The notes: generated by a model not told the origin, from the sequence alone. Counted from the stretch's first letter, positions 44,023-60,822 are shown. The stretch is 64,000 nucleotides of DNA from Miscanthus floridulus (GCF_019320115.1 NC_089584.1:58896852-58960851); one strand, 5' to 3'. Translations and numbers: made by a program.

Positions 44023-45560
44023 TAAGAGTGAAAGCATCTAGGCCCCTAGTTGGATTTCGGTGATTAATGACGACACAAGATTACTGTGACTAACGTGTGT
44101 TTTGCAGAGGCAACTTGAGTTAGGTCATGGTAATGGTAATTGATTGGACAATTATGGGTTTCATGCCCCTATCGATGGAAATCATTTCAGTTTTTAAAGA
44201 ATGGACGACAAGGAAGGACGGACTAGTTCTAAGTGTCGTTTGGCGTTAGAGAGACACTTAGAGTAGTTTTAGGACTTTGTTTTTCCTTTGGCCGTACTAG
44301 GGGTATGGACTAGTAGCTTGATCTAGGTGAGACTAATGGTTTAGGAGTGGTGCACACTTGTCAAACTTAGCACTAGGTAGCTCAAGATTGAAGTCGATGT
44401 CATTCACAAAAGTTGTCGAATTTGAAGTGAATGGAGACTTGGACATTGACCGGACGCACGGGTGCCGTGTTCGATCAGTAGTGTAGCATGCATTGCAGGG
44501 GCAGAAGGACGACCGGACGCTGGTGCAGGCAAAGGATCAGACGCATAGGTCCTTACCAACCGTAGCAGCGTGGACTCGCTGTTGACTAAGGACCGGACGT
44601 AGGGACAAAATGTGACTGGACGCACAAGGTGCCAAGTCCGGTCGACATCAGAGAGTGTCTAGAGACTATTTTTGTTGACCTGACATGTCAGGTGGATAAG
44701 GATCGGACTCACCTTGGAGTCCGATCATAGTAACGGACATATTTTGGTGCTGGCTAGTGGTATAGTGATAGGACGTGTCCGGTCACATTGACCGGTGCGT
44801 CCGGTCGCCCCAAAAAACTACTGAGTTGGACAATAACGGTCATGTTTTGATTGGGGGAGTATAAATACTTCTCCTACTCGTCCAACTTAGCTCTCTTGCC
44901 CATCTGTTCAGCTGAGGAAACCATTTGGTGTGCAAGGGAGAGCAAGAGCCTAGTGCGGTGATTGAGATTTGCTAATCCAAGATTAAGGACCTCATTAGTG
45001 CATAGAAAGTAGCAAGTGTGTATCCACTCTTCTCATTTCGCTTGGTTGGGTCAAGTGAGAGTTCATGCTTGTTACTCTTGGTGATCGCCATCACCTAGAC
45101 AGCTCGGTGGTGATTGGAAGCTTGGTGATCATCTGGCGGAGCTTGTGGATGACCCAAGTCATGGTATGAGCGGTTGTGGGCGATTCACCGCAACGGAGTG
45201 TCGAAGAATCAGCCCATAGAGAGCACTTGATCCTTGCTCGGATCAAGGGGGAGCTACACCCTTACGCGAGTGCTCCAACAAGGACTAGTGGAGAGTGGCG
45301 ACACTCCGATACCTCAGAAAAACATCGCCGCGTTCCTCTCCTTCTCTTTACCTTGAGCAATTCAATTCATGTCTTTATATTCTTAGAATTGCCATGCTAG
45401 AATAGGATTGGAACCTAGTGTGCAAAACTTTTATGCGGTAGACTAATACAAACACTTCTAGGCACAAGAGGGTGAAATGGTCTAAGTGTAGGGCTTAATT
45501 ATTGCAAGAAATTTAGAATTAGCCCAATTCACCCCTCCTCTTGGGCATCTTAATCCTTTC
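44023..45560 (+). mobile_element. Probable solo LTR (Copia SIRE-like)
   Basis: It opens AGTGAAAGCATCTAGGCCCC and closes with TTCACCCCTCCTCTTGGGCA and ATCTTAATCCTTTCA, the style of grass SIRE/Maximus-like Copia LTRs. Inside are many GGACGCAC / CCGGTCG motifs shared with the LTRs at 46216 and 51304. No primer site or coding region follows, so it is a solo LTR. The exact limits are uncertain and no TSD was found. Confidence 0.5.
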
Positions 45561-46215
45561 AAAGAGGGTCACATGTGTTTTGCTTATCAGTTATCTAGTG
45601 CCACTAGGTGAGAGATCTAAATCATGTATAGTAGTGTGGTGAGATATATGTAAGTGAAAACCTTTGAGCAATGTTTTGAAAATGCTTACAAGATTGTTTA
45701 GCACTTGCATTTCTTCTTCACAAACCATCTGGCCAGTTCATTTGCATAGTGCATTCAGTCATTGCATGGGCTAGACACACCTTTTGTGATTGTCCAGTGC
45801 TCTCATTTTCATGAGATGTGGACTATTAAAAGTTAACTTCTTTTATTTTCTTGATTTCTTCATGGCTTCTCCAATCACCATACCACAACCCAAAATTAAC
45901 ATCGCATGAGGGTTGTTAAAAGTACCAAAATAGTGTTCGAAGGTCGGACGGCTTCTCCAATCACTATACCATAGCCCAAAATCTTGGAGCCACTTTGTTT
46001 CCTTACATCCATAGAAACTATGTGAACATATTTAGCACATCTTAGCATACGTGTTAGTGATGGCACTGAGCTCATATTCCTTACCAAATGTACAATATAA
46101 TTTTTATATAACATAACTGTTTGGTTAATCCTCAGAAAGTGACATCTACTCCCTCTGTTCCAAATTATAAGTCGTTTTGACCTTTTTTGGTTCATCCATT
46201 TGTCTAGATACATAG

Positions 46216-47784
46216 TGTAAGGGACCGTGACGCCTAGGAGGGGGGTGAATTAGACAACTCAAAAATCTAATCTAAACTATGGCCTCTAATTCCACCCTAG
46301 TAAAACCTATGCAAAAAAAGTAATCTATCAAAATGTGCAACTATGGTTTTGCTGATATGTTGCTATCTCTACCGCAAAAGAGTCTTGCAACCTAGGTTCC
46401 AACCCTATCAACTAGCCTATCAACTAAGCTAGGAAAGAAAAGCACACAACCTAGGTAACAATGTAAATGCGGAAGATAAAGATGAGGTAGAGATGCAAAC
46501 TCCCGTCAACGACTCTGATATTTTTACCGAGGTATCGAGACAAGCTCAAGCTTCCCCCTAGTCCTCATTGGAGCCCCTCGCAAGGAATCCCTCGCAAGGG
46601 CCAAGCTCCTAGTCGGGTAACTCCATGGATAGCCTAGGGCCTTCCCCATGCGCAAGTGGGTCTCTGGTGTGCCTTCTGGCAAGCCTCTCCCGGACCGCTC
46701 CCCGCCATCTTCACTATCAAGCTTTTGGTTGAACCGCCGCTGGCCTTGTTCCCTTCGGTACACGGTGGCGGCCACACCACAAACGCGGTTGGTGTGATCT
46801 CGCAAGACTACAAGCCCCTCCAATGTACAACAATGGTGTGTGCAAGCACGAGTGATAAGAGGTGTGCAAATCTCACTAAACACTAGGCCTAAACCTAGAG
46901 CAAGCACATAAACGGTGGTCTAATCAACCTAAGCACTTTGCAAAGCACCTATGCTAATCACCTAATGAATCACTAAGCACTATGCAAGTGGAGATCACTA
47001 AAATGGTGTATCAACACCCTTGGTATGTTTTCTCAGCTCTCCACTCCTCAAATGGCCGGTTGGGAGGTCTAATTATAAGCTCCAAGTCAAAACTAGCCAT
47101 TGGGGGCAAAACCTAGCTTTAAGCTAGCAACCGGACACGGGTCACGCCTTGATTGGATGTGTTCGGTCCTCCCAACCATTGGAGCGCGCGCGTTGATCGG
47201 ACTCTGGGCCGAGTTCGGTCTCACTCGATCGAACGCGTCCAGTCGCGCTAGCGTCGCTCTAGAACCTTTCTGGACATAATCGGATGCTACTTCTTGGTGC
47301 GTCTGGTCATCCTACCATCGTGTCCGATCACGCTGAGAACGTTGCCGTGATGATGAACAATGTTACCTGTGCATCCAGTGACTGCTTTGCTCAACGTCCA
47401 GTCATCATGTCGGTCACTACGGTTGCACGGGCAACGATCGGACACGTCTGCTGCCTTCGTGGCAGCGTCCGATGCCTTCATGGCAACATCCGGTCATCTC
47501 TGTTGAGACCCTTCTTCATTTGTTTCTTCACGATCCTTATGTCTGGCTTGATTTCCATCTTCATGCTTGGACTTTGCTTGATATCTTGGGTCTTCTCTTG
47601 TGCTTCTAGGGTCTTGTTTATGGTGTTGATCGTCGGATCATCATGTCACCTTTGTCCAAGTCATGTCTTATACCCTATTAAACTATAAAACAATTACTTG
47701 CAAATTCATTAGTCCAATTTGGTTGTGTTGGTCATCAAACACCAAAATCTAAAGTAAATGGGCGTAGGATCTATTTTCCTTACA
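46216..47784 (-). repeat. 3' LTR of the Gag-only element
   Basis: On the plus strand it starts TGTAAGGGACCGTGACG and ends TTTTCCTTACA; 1569 bases. It carries many GTCCGGTC/CGTCCGG-like motifs. It is next to the polypurine tract, which fixes it as the 3' LTR of a minus-strand element. Confidence 0.9.
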
Positions 47785-47800
47785 ATCTCCCCCTTTTTGG
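47785..47800 (-). other. Polypurine tract
   Basis: On the minus strand CCAAAAAGGGGGAGAT directly precedes the 3' LTR. Confidence 0.75.
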
Positions 47801-49030
47801 TGATTGATGACAACACAACCAAACCAAGCAAATAATAAGAATTTTGGAATTTAAAAACTATCTACTTGCTAGGATGCAATGCAAAGGGCAAGGTTATATG
47901 ACGCTAAAAGATACCACATGTAAACATCTTTGGAAACTTATCTTGCCCTTGCAAATGTCCCCATGTGGCATTATGGATTTAAGCCTCCCCTAACTCCATA
48001 ATCTACTATCCTCCCTTTCTTGGACCATTACTATTTGTAAATTATTATGATCTTGCTTTTGGTCCTATAAATTCTCTCCCTTTGGAATCAAACACCAAAA
48101 AGGAAGACATTTGCAGCACAAGGGAGGGTCAAATTTTATGATCCTTTATATGTGGAGAGGAATAGATCACAAAACTTGACTCTCACATTACATATACTAA
48201 GATACTCTTAAATACATGCATACATATGATGGAGGGTGAAGTATATGCATAATTAGCAAATTAATGCACAAGGGAGTTTTATCTATATAATGCATGGAGA
48301 AAACATATAAGAGCCAAAAAGAAATCAACATGATGATATTGGTTTAGGAATACCACATGTAGAAACCAATTTGATTGACACCACTTGAAATAGGTGATGG
48401 ATATTTGAAGTATGATGCTTATCTTCGGGGACTCCATTTTTCTTGCAATGAGACTACTACACACATGGTAAGCTTGAAATAGTGTTAGTCTCAAAGCATC
48501 CAACTTGTAGAGTAACCTTCCCCTAAATTTGTGCATACAAGCATGGAATACTTGTAGGAGACATGCACATTGATTTTAGAATCAAAGATACCACTTGAAA
48601 GATGATATCACATGATTGTGAGAATCATTTTCAAAAGCGATAATCGGGGGAAATTATCTACAATTTGAACTTTGACACATATTAGATAAATAATTATAAA
48701 ACAAGCTATGTGTCGTGCTCCTAAGCAATTTAAACCATGTAAGTTTGCTCCAAGGGTAAGAGTGATACCAAGCAAGCCTACCATAAGATATACCTATTGT
48801 ATGCATGACAAAAGATTAAGCATGTAAATGCAAACCTAGGCATGAAAAAGAACTAGATGCTAATTGAGATTGCAAGAAATTAAATCTAGTTATCTAACAT
48901 GGGGAGAGAAATTTGGGTCTATAGTATTCACTAACCCACTTGGTAATTACCTTGACCATCATGATGCACCCCATGAAATGCACCCAAATTATGCCAAGTC
49001 TCCAAATTCCCTAGAAGTCCATCGGACTTC
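47801..49030 (-). other. Non-coding region where pol would be expected
   Basis: AT-rich sequence with only short, unrelated frames on both strands. Motifs such as ATACCACATGTA / TACCACTTGAAA repeat loosely. No trace of integrase, RT or RNase H is visible, so pol is absent rather than decayed. Confidence 0.65.
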
Positions 49031-51224
49031 TCACTTCCCCTTCGGGATCAAATCCTTCTTGGTGCTCTTCATGTTGGACATGATCTCCTTTGGCACCCAA
49101 ATACGTTTGGCCCCATTGTTGACTTGCTTATTCACGTTAATGGCCATCACCTTGTCATTTTTCTTCTTCTTCAAGAGATAAGGTGTGGAGGCCTTTGTGT
49201 CCACCTTGTTGGTGTAGGTGTTGGAGAGCTTGCTTGTTTCCATTTTGTTTTTCTCTTTCTTCTTAGCTCCTCCCCCATTCTTCACCTTGCACTCATAGGA
49301 CTTGTGGCCTTCCTTGTGGCATACATAGCAAACCATGGTTTGTCCTTCATCAAGCTTCTTCACTCCCTTGACGGTGTTATCTTGATGAAGTTGGGTTTGC
49401 TCTGTTTTGCCTTTTACTTGAGTCAAGTCCTTGGTAAGGCGAGCCACTTCTTGCTTGAGTTGCTCATTCTTCATTGCGACCTCTTGTGTGCATGTATCTA
49501 CAACAATTTTTTCAACACAAACTTGGTTGCACAAGGGTGAGTCTAAACATAAAATCATTGCAAGAAGTAGAGGCATCTTTTTTAGGCATGTTAAAAATTG
49601 AATTTTTCTTTTTAGGTGCCTCAGTGGGGGTCGTATCAATGGCTTCAAACTTAGCAACTTTATTAGTTATCTCATCACAATGTTTGCACATGGTTTCCAT
49701 CTTAGCAAGCAAACTTTTGTAGGCATCTTGTGAGCTAACTAACTTTTCTTTTAATTTTTTATTTTTCTTTACAAGTTGCTCATCATTGATTGTCCATGCA
49801 TTTGTTGTTGTACTAGCCTCAAGTTGGTCAATTTTAGTAGATAGTTCAATATTGAGATTAGCAAATGTCTCATATTGTTCAAGCAAGGTTTTATATACTT
49901 CTTGTGAACTATCTAGCTTTTCTTGCAATATTTTTAACTTTTTTATTGACTAGTGCAACTTTTAGCATATTTAAGATTTTCTTACACAAGTCACTCATAA
50001 GGAGGTGGCTCATCATCACTATCACTGTTATTGTCACTATCAATAGAGATAGACTTTTTGTTACCTCGTGCCATAAGGCACACTCGTGAAGTACTTGATG
50101 ATGAGTGCTTGTACCCTTGTCTCTTGTGATGGTCTTCTTCTTCACTTGAAGAATCATCCCATGACCTTATTGATGTGAGGGCTTTGTCTTTGCACGTCTT
50201 CTTCTTTGTCTTGGGTGTGGGCTTGTTTGGACAAACTTCCACAAAGTGCCCTAATTCTCCGCATCCATAGCATCCTTTCTTCCTTTACTTATTTTTTATT
50301 GGTGAAAATGAAATCTTGAATTTGGATGGGCACACCCTTGACATTGAGCCTTTGGATCATCTTCTCTACCTTGTTGATAAGTTTGATTGATTCTTCATCA
50401 AGGTCAGAGATAGAAGAGGAAGATTAATCATCATCACTTGATTCTTCATCATCATCATCGTCCTCATCTTCTTCTTCTTCTTCTTCTTCTTCTTCTTCTT
50501 CTTCTTCTTCTTCTTCTTCTTCGGAGTTTGGGCTTGAGCTTGTCTCAACTTGCTTGCCCTTCATCTTCTTGTTCTCACTACAAGCGAGAGCTTTGCCTTT
50601 GCTTGATGAAGAGGCTTCTTCATGACCCATCTTACGTGACATCTCAAATGCCACTACCTTGCCAATGACTATGGCCGGGGTCATGATGCTCAAGTCCTCC
50701 ATGTTGTGAAGGATGGTTATGATGCTTGCATATTTCTTTTGTGGTAACACGGAGATGGTCTTCCTCACGATGTCCGCATCACCTAGCTTTGTTAATCCTA
50801 TAGAATTGAGCTCATTGATAATTAGATTCAAACGAGAATACATATCATGAACAAGCTCATCATCATTCATTTCAAAAGAATCATAACTTTGTTAAGCTAG
50901 GCAATGTTTTTGCTTACGGACATTACTTGTGCCGTCATGGAGCTCTTGTAATTTTAACAAAATTTCATGTGTTGTATTTAAAGTGAACACTTGGTTAAAC
51001 ACATCCATGCTAAAAGATTCAAACAAGCAATTTTTAGCTCTAGCATTGAAATGAATTTCTTTTTCTTCACTCTTTGTGGGTTTATCAGGATTCTTAATGG
51101 GTTTCATCCTGTCACGAGTGACTCTCCAAACACCCAAATCTACCGCCTCAAGATGACAAGCCATTCTAACTTTATAGTAGGGGAAGTTAGTGCCGTCAAA
51201 GTGCGGAGACCTAGAGGTATCCAT
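49031..51224 (-). pseudogene. gag: Copia-type gag with two zinc knuckles
   Basis: Nucleocapsid-forming Gag. It starts at an ATG at 51224 (MDTSRSPHFDGTNFPYYKVR, the usual start of Copia Gag). The UBN2/DUF4219-type domain spans about 51220-50600 (WRVTRDRMKPIKNPDK, ARAKNCLFESFSMDVFNQVF, ELVHDMYSRLNLIINEL). A TAA at 50892-50894 interrupts it. A Ser-rich stretch and a run of about 20 Glu (50522-50460) follow. The first zinc knuckle is CYGCGELGHFVEVC (about 50275-50230), then a Ser/Asp-rich region, coiled-coil-like repeats (49930-49650) and a second knuckle, CYVCHKEGHKSYEC (about 49330-49285). The end is Lys-rich. Stops near 50424 and 50300 and a frame change break it. Confidence 0.8.
50467..50522. 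repeat. (TTC)n trinucleotide run
   Basis: About 19 TTC units; on the minus strand GAA, coding a poly-Glu tract inside gag. Confidence 0.95.
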
Positions 51225-51289
51225 CCCAACCACTCTAAATAGCGCCGGCTCAATGACGGTAAAGCCAAATGTCCAAATTGAGCTAACCG

Positions 51290-51301
51290 GCTTTGATACC
51301 A
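51290..51301 (-). other. Primer binding site, initiator-Met tRNA type
   Basis: On the minus strand TGGTATCAAAGC begins two bases after the 5' LTR. It matches the plant initiator tRNA-Met site TGGTATCAGAGC with one difference. It fixes the orientation of the element. Confidence 0.85.
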
Positions 51302-51303
51302 CT

Positions 51304-52850
51304 TGTAAGGGACCGTGACGCCTAAGAGGGGGGGGTGAATTAGGCAACTTAAAAATCTACTCTAAACTATGGCCTCTAATTCCACCCCAGCAAAACCTAT
51401 GCAATAAAGTAATCTATCTAAATGTGCAACTACGGTTTTGCTAATGTGTTGCTATCTCTACCGTAAAAAAGTCTTGCAACCTAGATTCCAACCCTATCAA
51501 CTAGCCTATCAACTAAGCTAGAAAAGTAAAGCACACAACATAGGTAACAATATAAATGCATAAAGTAAAGATGAGGTAGAGATGCAAACTCTCATCGATG
51601 ACTCCGGTATTTTTATCGAGGTATCGAGAAGCGCTCAAGCTTCCCCCCTAGTCCTCGTTGGAGCCCCTCACAAGGAATCTTTCGCAAGGGCCAAGCTCTC
51701 GGTCAGGTAACTCCGTGGATAGCCCCGGGCCTTCCTCACCCGCAAGTGGGTCTCCGGTGCACCTTCCGGCAAGCCTCTCCCGGACCGCTCCCCGCTGTCT
51801 TCATTATCAAGCTTCCGACCGAACCGCCGCGGGCTTTGTTCCCTTCGGTACACGGTGGTGGTCACACCACAAACACGATTGGTGTGATCTCGTGAGACTA
51901 CAAGCCCTCCAATGTACAACAATGGTGCACGCAAACACGAGTGATAAGAGATGTGTAAACCTCACTAAATACTAGGCCTAAACCTAGAGCAAGCGCATAA
52001 GCAGTGGTCTAATCAACCTAAGCACTTCGTAAAGCATCTACGCTAATCACCTAATGAATCACTAAGCACTATGCAAGTGGAGATCACTAAAATGGTGTAA
52101 TAACACCCTTGGTATGTTTTCTCAGCTTTCCACTCATCAAATGGTCGTTTGGGAGGCCTATTTATAGCTCCAAGTCAAAACTAGCCGTTGGGGGAAAAAC
52201 TTAGCTTTCAGCTAGCGACCGGACGAGGGTCATGCCTTGATCGGACGCATCTAGTCCTCTCGATCGTTGGAGCGCGCGCGATGATCGGACTCTGGGCCGA
52301 GTCCGGTCTTACTCGATCGAACGCGTCCGGTCGCGCTGGCGCCGCTCTGGAACCTTTCTGGACATGATTGGACGCTACTTCTTGGTGCGTCCGGTCGTCC
52401 TGCCGTCGTGTCCGGTCACACTAAGAACGTTGCCGTGACGATGAAAAATGTCACATGTGCGTCCGGTCACTGCTTTGCTCAGCGTCCGGTTATCGCGTCG
52501 GTCACTGCGGTTGCATGGGCAACGATCGGAGGCGTCTGGTGCCTTCGTGGTAGCGTCCGGTCGTCTCTGCCGAGCCCCTTCTTCATTTGTTTCTTCGCGA
52601 TCCTTGTGTCCGGCTTGGTTCCCATCTTCATGCTTGGACTCTGCTTGATATCTTGGGTCTTCTCTTGTGCTTCTAAGGTCTTGCTGATGGTGTTGATCGT
52701 CGGATCATCATGTCGCATTCGTCCAAGTCACGTCTTGCACCCTATTGAACTACAAAACAATTACTTGCAAATTCATTAGTCTAATTTAGTTGTGTTGGTC
52801 ATCAAACACTAAAATCCAAGTAAATGGGTCTAAGGTCCATTTTCCTTACA
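51304..52850 (-). repeat. 5' LTR of the Gag-only element
   Basis: 1547 bases, colinear with the LTR at 46216-47784 but with many substitutions, so the insertion is old. The plus-strand ends are TGTAAGGGACC and TTCCTTACA. Confidence 0.9.
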
Positions 52851-52910
52851 CATAGCAAAATGATGTACCAAAAAAAGTATAATTTAAAACGGAGAAAGTA
52901 CCCTTTACGA

Positions 52911-53671
52911 AAGATAGATACCGTGGAGCAAATTGACCGGTCTGAGGTCTAAACCTTGTTTAACATGAATCTTCAGATCTGAGGCAAGTTGCGAAGGTTA
53001 ATGGAGCCAAGCTAAACGAGCCGAGGCAGCAATTCCTATTTAGAACTATACATGCGTGTGACTGTTACGATGAATGTTTACACCATACGCAGCAGGTGCA
53101 TCCAAAGACTCATCACTTTGCAACTACCACCCACACAAACGTTAACACGTTGCTGGTACGTTTGATTCGGCGCGTGTTAAGGACCGAAGGAGCCCACCAA
53201 GCAACAGGGAAGTGCACTGCAACTGTCCTGCTGGCAGCACTGCTGCTACGCTTTTGATTAGTGGTTTAGGTCTAATCATGTCAGACGTGATTAGGAAATG
53301 AGGCCACAGTGCTAGCAACGGCAGCATATAGATGATAGAACCCAGCAAGATACTTTCCAAAATGAGATGAAAGGAGGTGAAGCCACTTCAAACTGCAACG
53401 GAACTACATACGCAAATGATAGTATAGAAGTTACCCTTGTTGCAGTAAAACTCAAACCATTGCAAGAACACAAAAATCTGATATTCATTTAAAAAAATCT
53501 ACAGCTAGCAATACCACTATTTAGGGAGTCACACAAATCTGGACCAGTTTAGACCTCAGGCCACATAAGTTAGGGCTAAGTGCTACAATTGATCAAATCT
53601 TCGCAACCTTGTCTATTCAAGAAAGTGGCAGATTGAGCTTATAGAAGCATCACCGCAGATGGCAGTTAACA
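52911..53671 (-). other. 3' flank and probable 3' UTR of MCM4
   Basis: No other gene is seen. On the minus strand the sequence after the MCM4 stop (53672) is unique-looking and carries no clear transposon ends. Poly(A) signals cannot be fixed with confidence. Confidence 0.45.
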
Positions 53672-58606
<4,935 letters not shown>

Positions 58607-58742
58607 GGCTTGGTCGCACAGAGAATCGCTCGGGAGGGCAGAGAGGGAGTGAGAGAGGAGGAGGTGGTGGGATATGGGAAGGGTGGGATTGGGAAGGGGA
58701 GAGTAAAATGGCGGGAGGCGGCGGCGGCGGGACGAGGAGAAT

Positions 58743-58769
58743 GGCGGGAAAAGCGTCACATTTCCCGCC
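58743..58769. promoter_or_regulatory. Paired E2F sites of the MCM4 promoter
   Basis: GGCGGGAAAA (58743-58752) and TTTCCCGCC (58761-58769) face each other about 140-165 bases upstream of the MCM4 ATG. Both match the E2F consensus TTTSSCGC on opposite strands. A weaker GGCGGGAGG lies at 58710-58718. E2F control of MCM genes at G1/S is well established in plants and animals. Confidence 0.75.
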
Positions 58770-58779
58770 TAGTGACGCC

Positions 58780-58950
58780 GGGGGACTTAATGGGCCGCGT
58801 TGCGTCCAGTCTGAGCCCACTCAGCCTTTATATTCTTGTGAGATTGGGTTTGCTCAAAAAAATATCTTGTGAGATTGGGCCCAATTCTTTAAATTGGGCT
58901 GGACCTATATATCCTCTTTAGGTGTAAAAAATATATCCTCTTTAGGTATT
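58780..58950. repeat. Duplicated segment, copy 1
   Basis: Contains ACTTAATGGGCCGCGTTGCG, GAGCCCACTCAGCCTTTATA and GGGCTGGACCTATATATCCT. It recurs in direct orientation at 60823-60996. Each copy has an internal short duplication (TCTTGTGAGATTGG twice). It lies just upstream of the MCM4 promoter. Confidence 0.9.
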
Positions 58951-59357
58951 ACTAGCAAAGATGCCCGTGGATTGCAGCGGAAAAAACTATCAAATATATT
59001 AGGCTACATATTTTTTTCTCATTGCAAAACACAAAAAAATTTAGACATAAATATATTGTAACTTTAATTTTACAAACAACTTTAATTATAGCTTAGCATT
59101 TATCTTCGACATAGGCAGTATCAGCTAATAACATAATAAGAGCGTGTTTGGCTAGGATATGCCTGCGCTGCTCCTTCGTCGAAGCCAGAGCGGCGGAGGT
59201 GCAAATCACGGCTTGCCTCCATACGCAAAAAGGGCTCAGGCTCCTCCCGCCTTCTGTCACCATTTGGTGCGGCTCCGCTGCCGCAGAGCCGGAGCAGCAC
59301 CAAAGACGCCCTAAATATCTTTATATGTAATAACACTACATATTTATTATAAACAAT
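58951..59357. other. No gene seen
   Basis: Begins ACTAGCAAAGATGCCCGTGG, a sequence common at the edges of grass repeats, followed by AT-rich sequence and a GC-rich stretch with GGCTCCGCTGCCGCAGAGCC (59270-59290, self-complementary). No coding signal. Confidence 0.35.
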
Positions 59358-59360
59358 TAA

Positions 59361-60029
59361 GGCCCTGTTCGCTTCTCTCATGAGACGTACTGTTTTAGCG
59401 AAGAAATAGTGTTTTTCTCTCACAACCAGTGTTCGCCTAAACGGATTAAACGACCATTTAAACGGTCAGTAAACGATAAACGGTGGTAAACTGTTTTGTT
59501 TAGGGGGTAAACGAAAATTAAACGGTTGATCATTTAAACGGTTAAAAAAACGAGAAAAACGGCCTAAGCGGAACGGAGATAAACAGCATTAAACGGGCTA
59601 AACAGCTGTTTAAACGGCCGTTTAGGCGAACGCGAGGTAAATCTAGTTCAGTTTTGTATGGATAAATTTGTATACTTAAGTTTATTATATTTATAAATGT
59701 GTACAATTGATATGTTACATGCATAAATATCTATATTTGGTTCTTTTCACATGCATAAATATATATATACATACCAAAATAATTGATTTTTACTCAGATA
59801 AATATGTATAAATGCTAGAATACTTGATTTTTTACATGCACATATATAATTATATGTATTTTTTTTTAAGTACAAAACCGTTTAGACCGTTTAAATACTA
59901 TGTAAACAGCCTAAACGCTAAACGAAGGGTGACCGTGTAAAGACCGTTTACCGTTTAGGAAAACATTACTCACAACAAATCAGCGAACGATATTTTCAGT
60001 CATGGTTTTTCAGCGAAGTGAATAGGGCC
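59361..60029. mobile_element. Tourist-like MITE (PIF/Harbinger), split by a hAT element
   Basis: The ends GGCCCTGTTCGCTT and AAGTGAATAGGGCC are inverted, flanked by TAA (59358-59360 and 60030-60032), the classic Tourist target. The inside, minus the insertion, reads on as GTGTTTTTCTCTCACAAC and AAATCAGCGAACG. Intact length is about 120 bp. Confidence 0.82.
59428..59968. mobile_element. Non-autonomous hAT element, 541 bp
   Basis: The ends are CAGTGTTCGCCTAAACGG and (reverse complement) TAATGTTTTCCTAAACGG. It is flanked by exact 8-bp TSDs CTCACAAC (59420-59427 and 59969-59976), as hAT transposases make. Both ends are rich in TTTAAACGG / CCGTTTAGG motifs in both orientations. No transposase frame. 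Confidence 0.87.
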
Positions 60030-60032
60030 TAA

Positions 60033-60822
60033 GCATGTATCATATACAACGACATTGAAATTATGATATGAAAACAAATATGTATGGATGAAATGATTGT
60101 ATTAAATCGACGGATGCATCTATATGAGCTTCATCCCAATCTAATACGTGATACACGGAGTTTGTAATATCCTTGAGCCAGGGCCCACGCAGAATGAAAA
60201 AAAACGCCAACGCTGGCTCATCTTCGTGAGTGCAGGGCCATGGTCGTGAGTGCAGGGCCATGGATGCTTCTCTCTTTTGCCTCCTATCGTAAGTCCCACC
60301 ATCCCACAGATGAGCAACGCAGTGGTACGAAGGAAGAGCACCGACCATAGCTCCCCCAGCTATTGGTCTTGGTCCCATAGCGCGAGTCTTTATTCTACAC
60401 TGGAGATCTGTAACTGTTCTGTAACTCAGGTGACACGGCGTGGCGTGCAGGTGGGTGGGGCAAGTGGCGTGGCAGACCGACGGCTCGATCCGTGGTACCA
60501 AGAAGTAGCACCAAGGCGACAGGTTCATATGGTATTTTATTTCATTGTGAACGTGTCGATTTATTTTCGATTTGCTCTTCTTGCACATGTGAGTATATAT
60601 CGCTCCGGTCGATCCGCTGTGTACTCGAAAAGGGAAAATAATTAAAAAAATAGAAAATATACGACTAAAATGGAAAAAAAATAATTAAAAACAGAAAAGA
60701 ACCTAAACTGAGCTCCCGTTGGACACCGCTCGGTCGGAGTTCTCCGTCCCCTAGGGACGGGAGTTTCCCCGAATCCTTTTATTTATTTATTTGTTTTATC
60801 CTCAGTTAGGAAGGGCCAGACC
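60033..60822. other. No supported gene
   Basis: Open frames exist on both strands (60061-60588 minus; 60250-60645 plus) but overlap each other and match no family. A 19-base tandem duplication, CGTGAGTGCAGGGCCATGG, lies at 60226-60263. The end is A-rich, then GC-rich (60700-60770). Confidence 0.4.

Larger units (their letters stand above)
46216..52850 (-). mobile_element. Gag-only LTR retrotransposon (TR-GAG-like, Copia type)
   Basis: A 6.6-kb element with two full LTRs and an exact TSD CATAG (46211-46215 and 52851-52855). The order on the minus strand is 5' LTR (52850-51304), primer site (51301-51290), gag (51224-49031), a 1.2-kb non-coding stretch, polypurine tract (47800-47785) and 3' LTR. 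No protease, integrase, RT or RNase H motif occurs between the LTRs. It must have moved using enzymes from another element. Its Gag is of the Copia SIRE-like type. Confidence 0.88.
46149..52908. mobile_element. Stowaway MITE interrupted by the Gag-only LTR element
   Basis: The left half (46149-46215) begins CTCCCTCTGTTCCAAATTA and the right half (52856-52908) ends TTTAAAACGGAGAAAG; both abut TA (46147-46148 and 52909-52910). The two halves join through the CATAG duplication of the LTR element. Intact length would be about 115 bp. Confidence 0.75.

Noticed and set aside
50438..50668. Plus-strand frame with a poly-Leu stretch resembling a signal peptide
   Set aside because: It is the antisense shadow of the GAA run in the Gag gene.
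60061..60645. Long frames on both strands
   Set aside because: They are antisense to each other with no motif; neither has a promoter or splice pattern.
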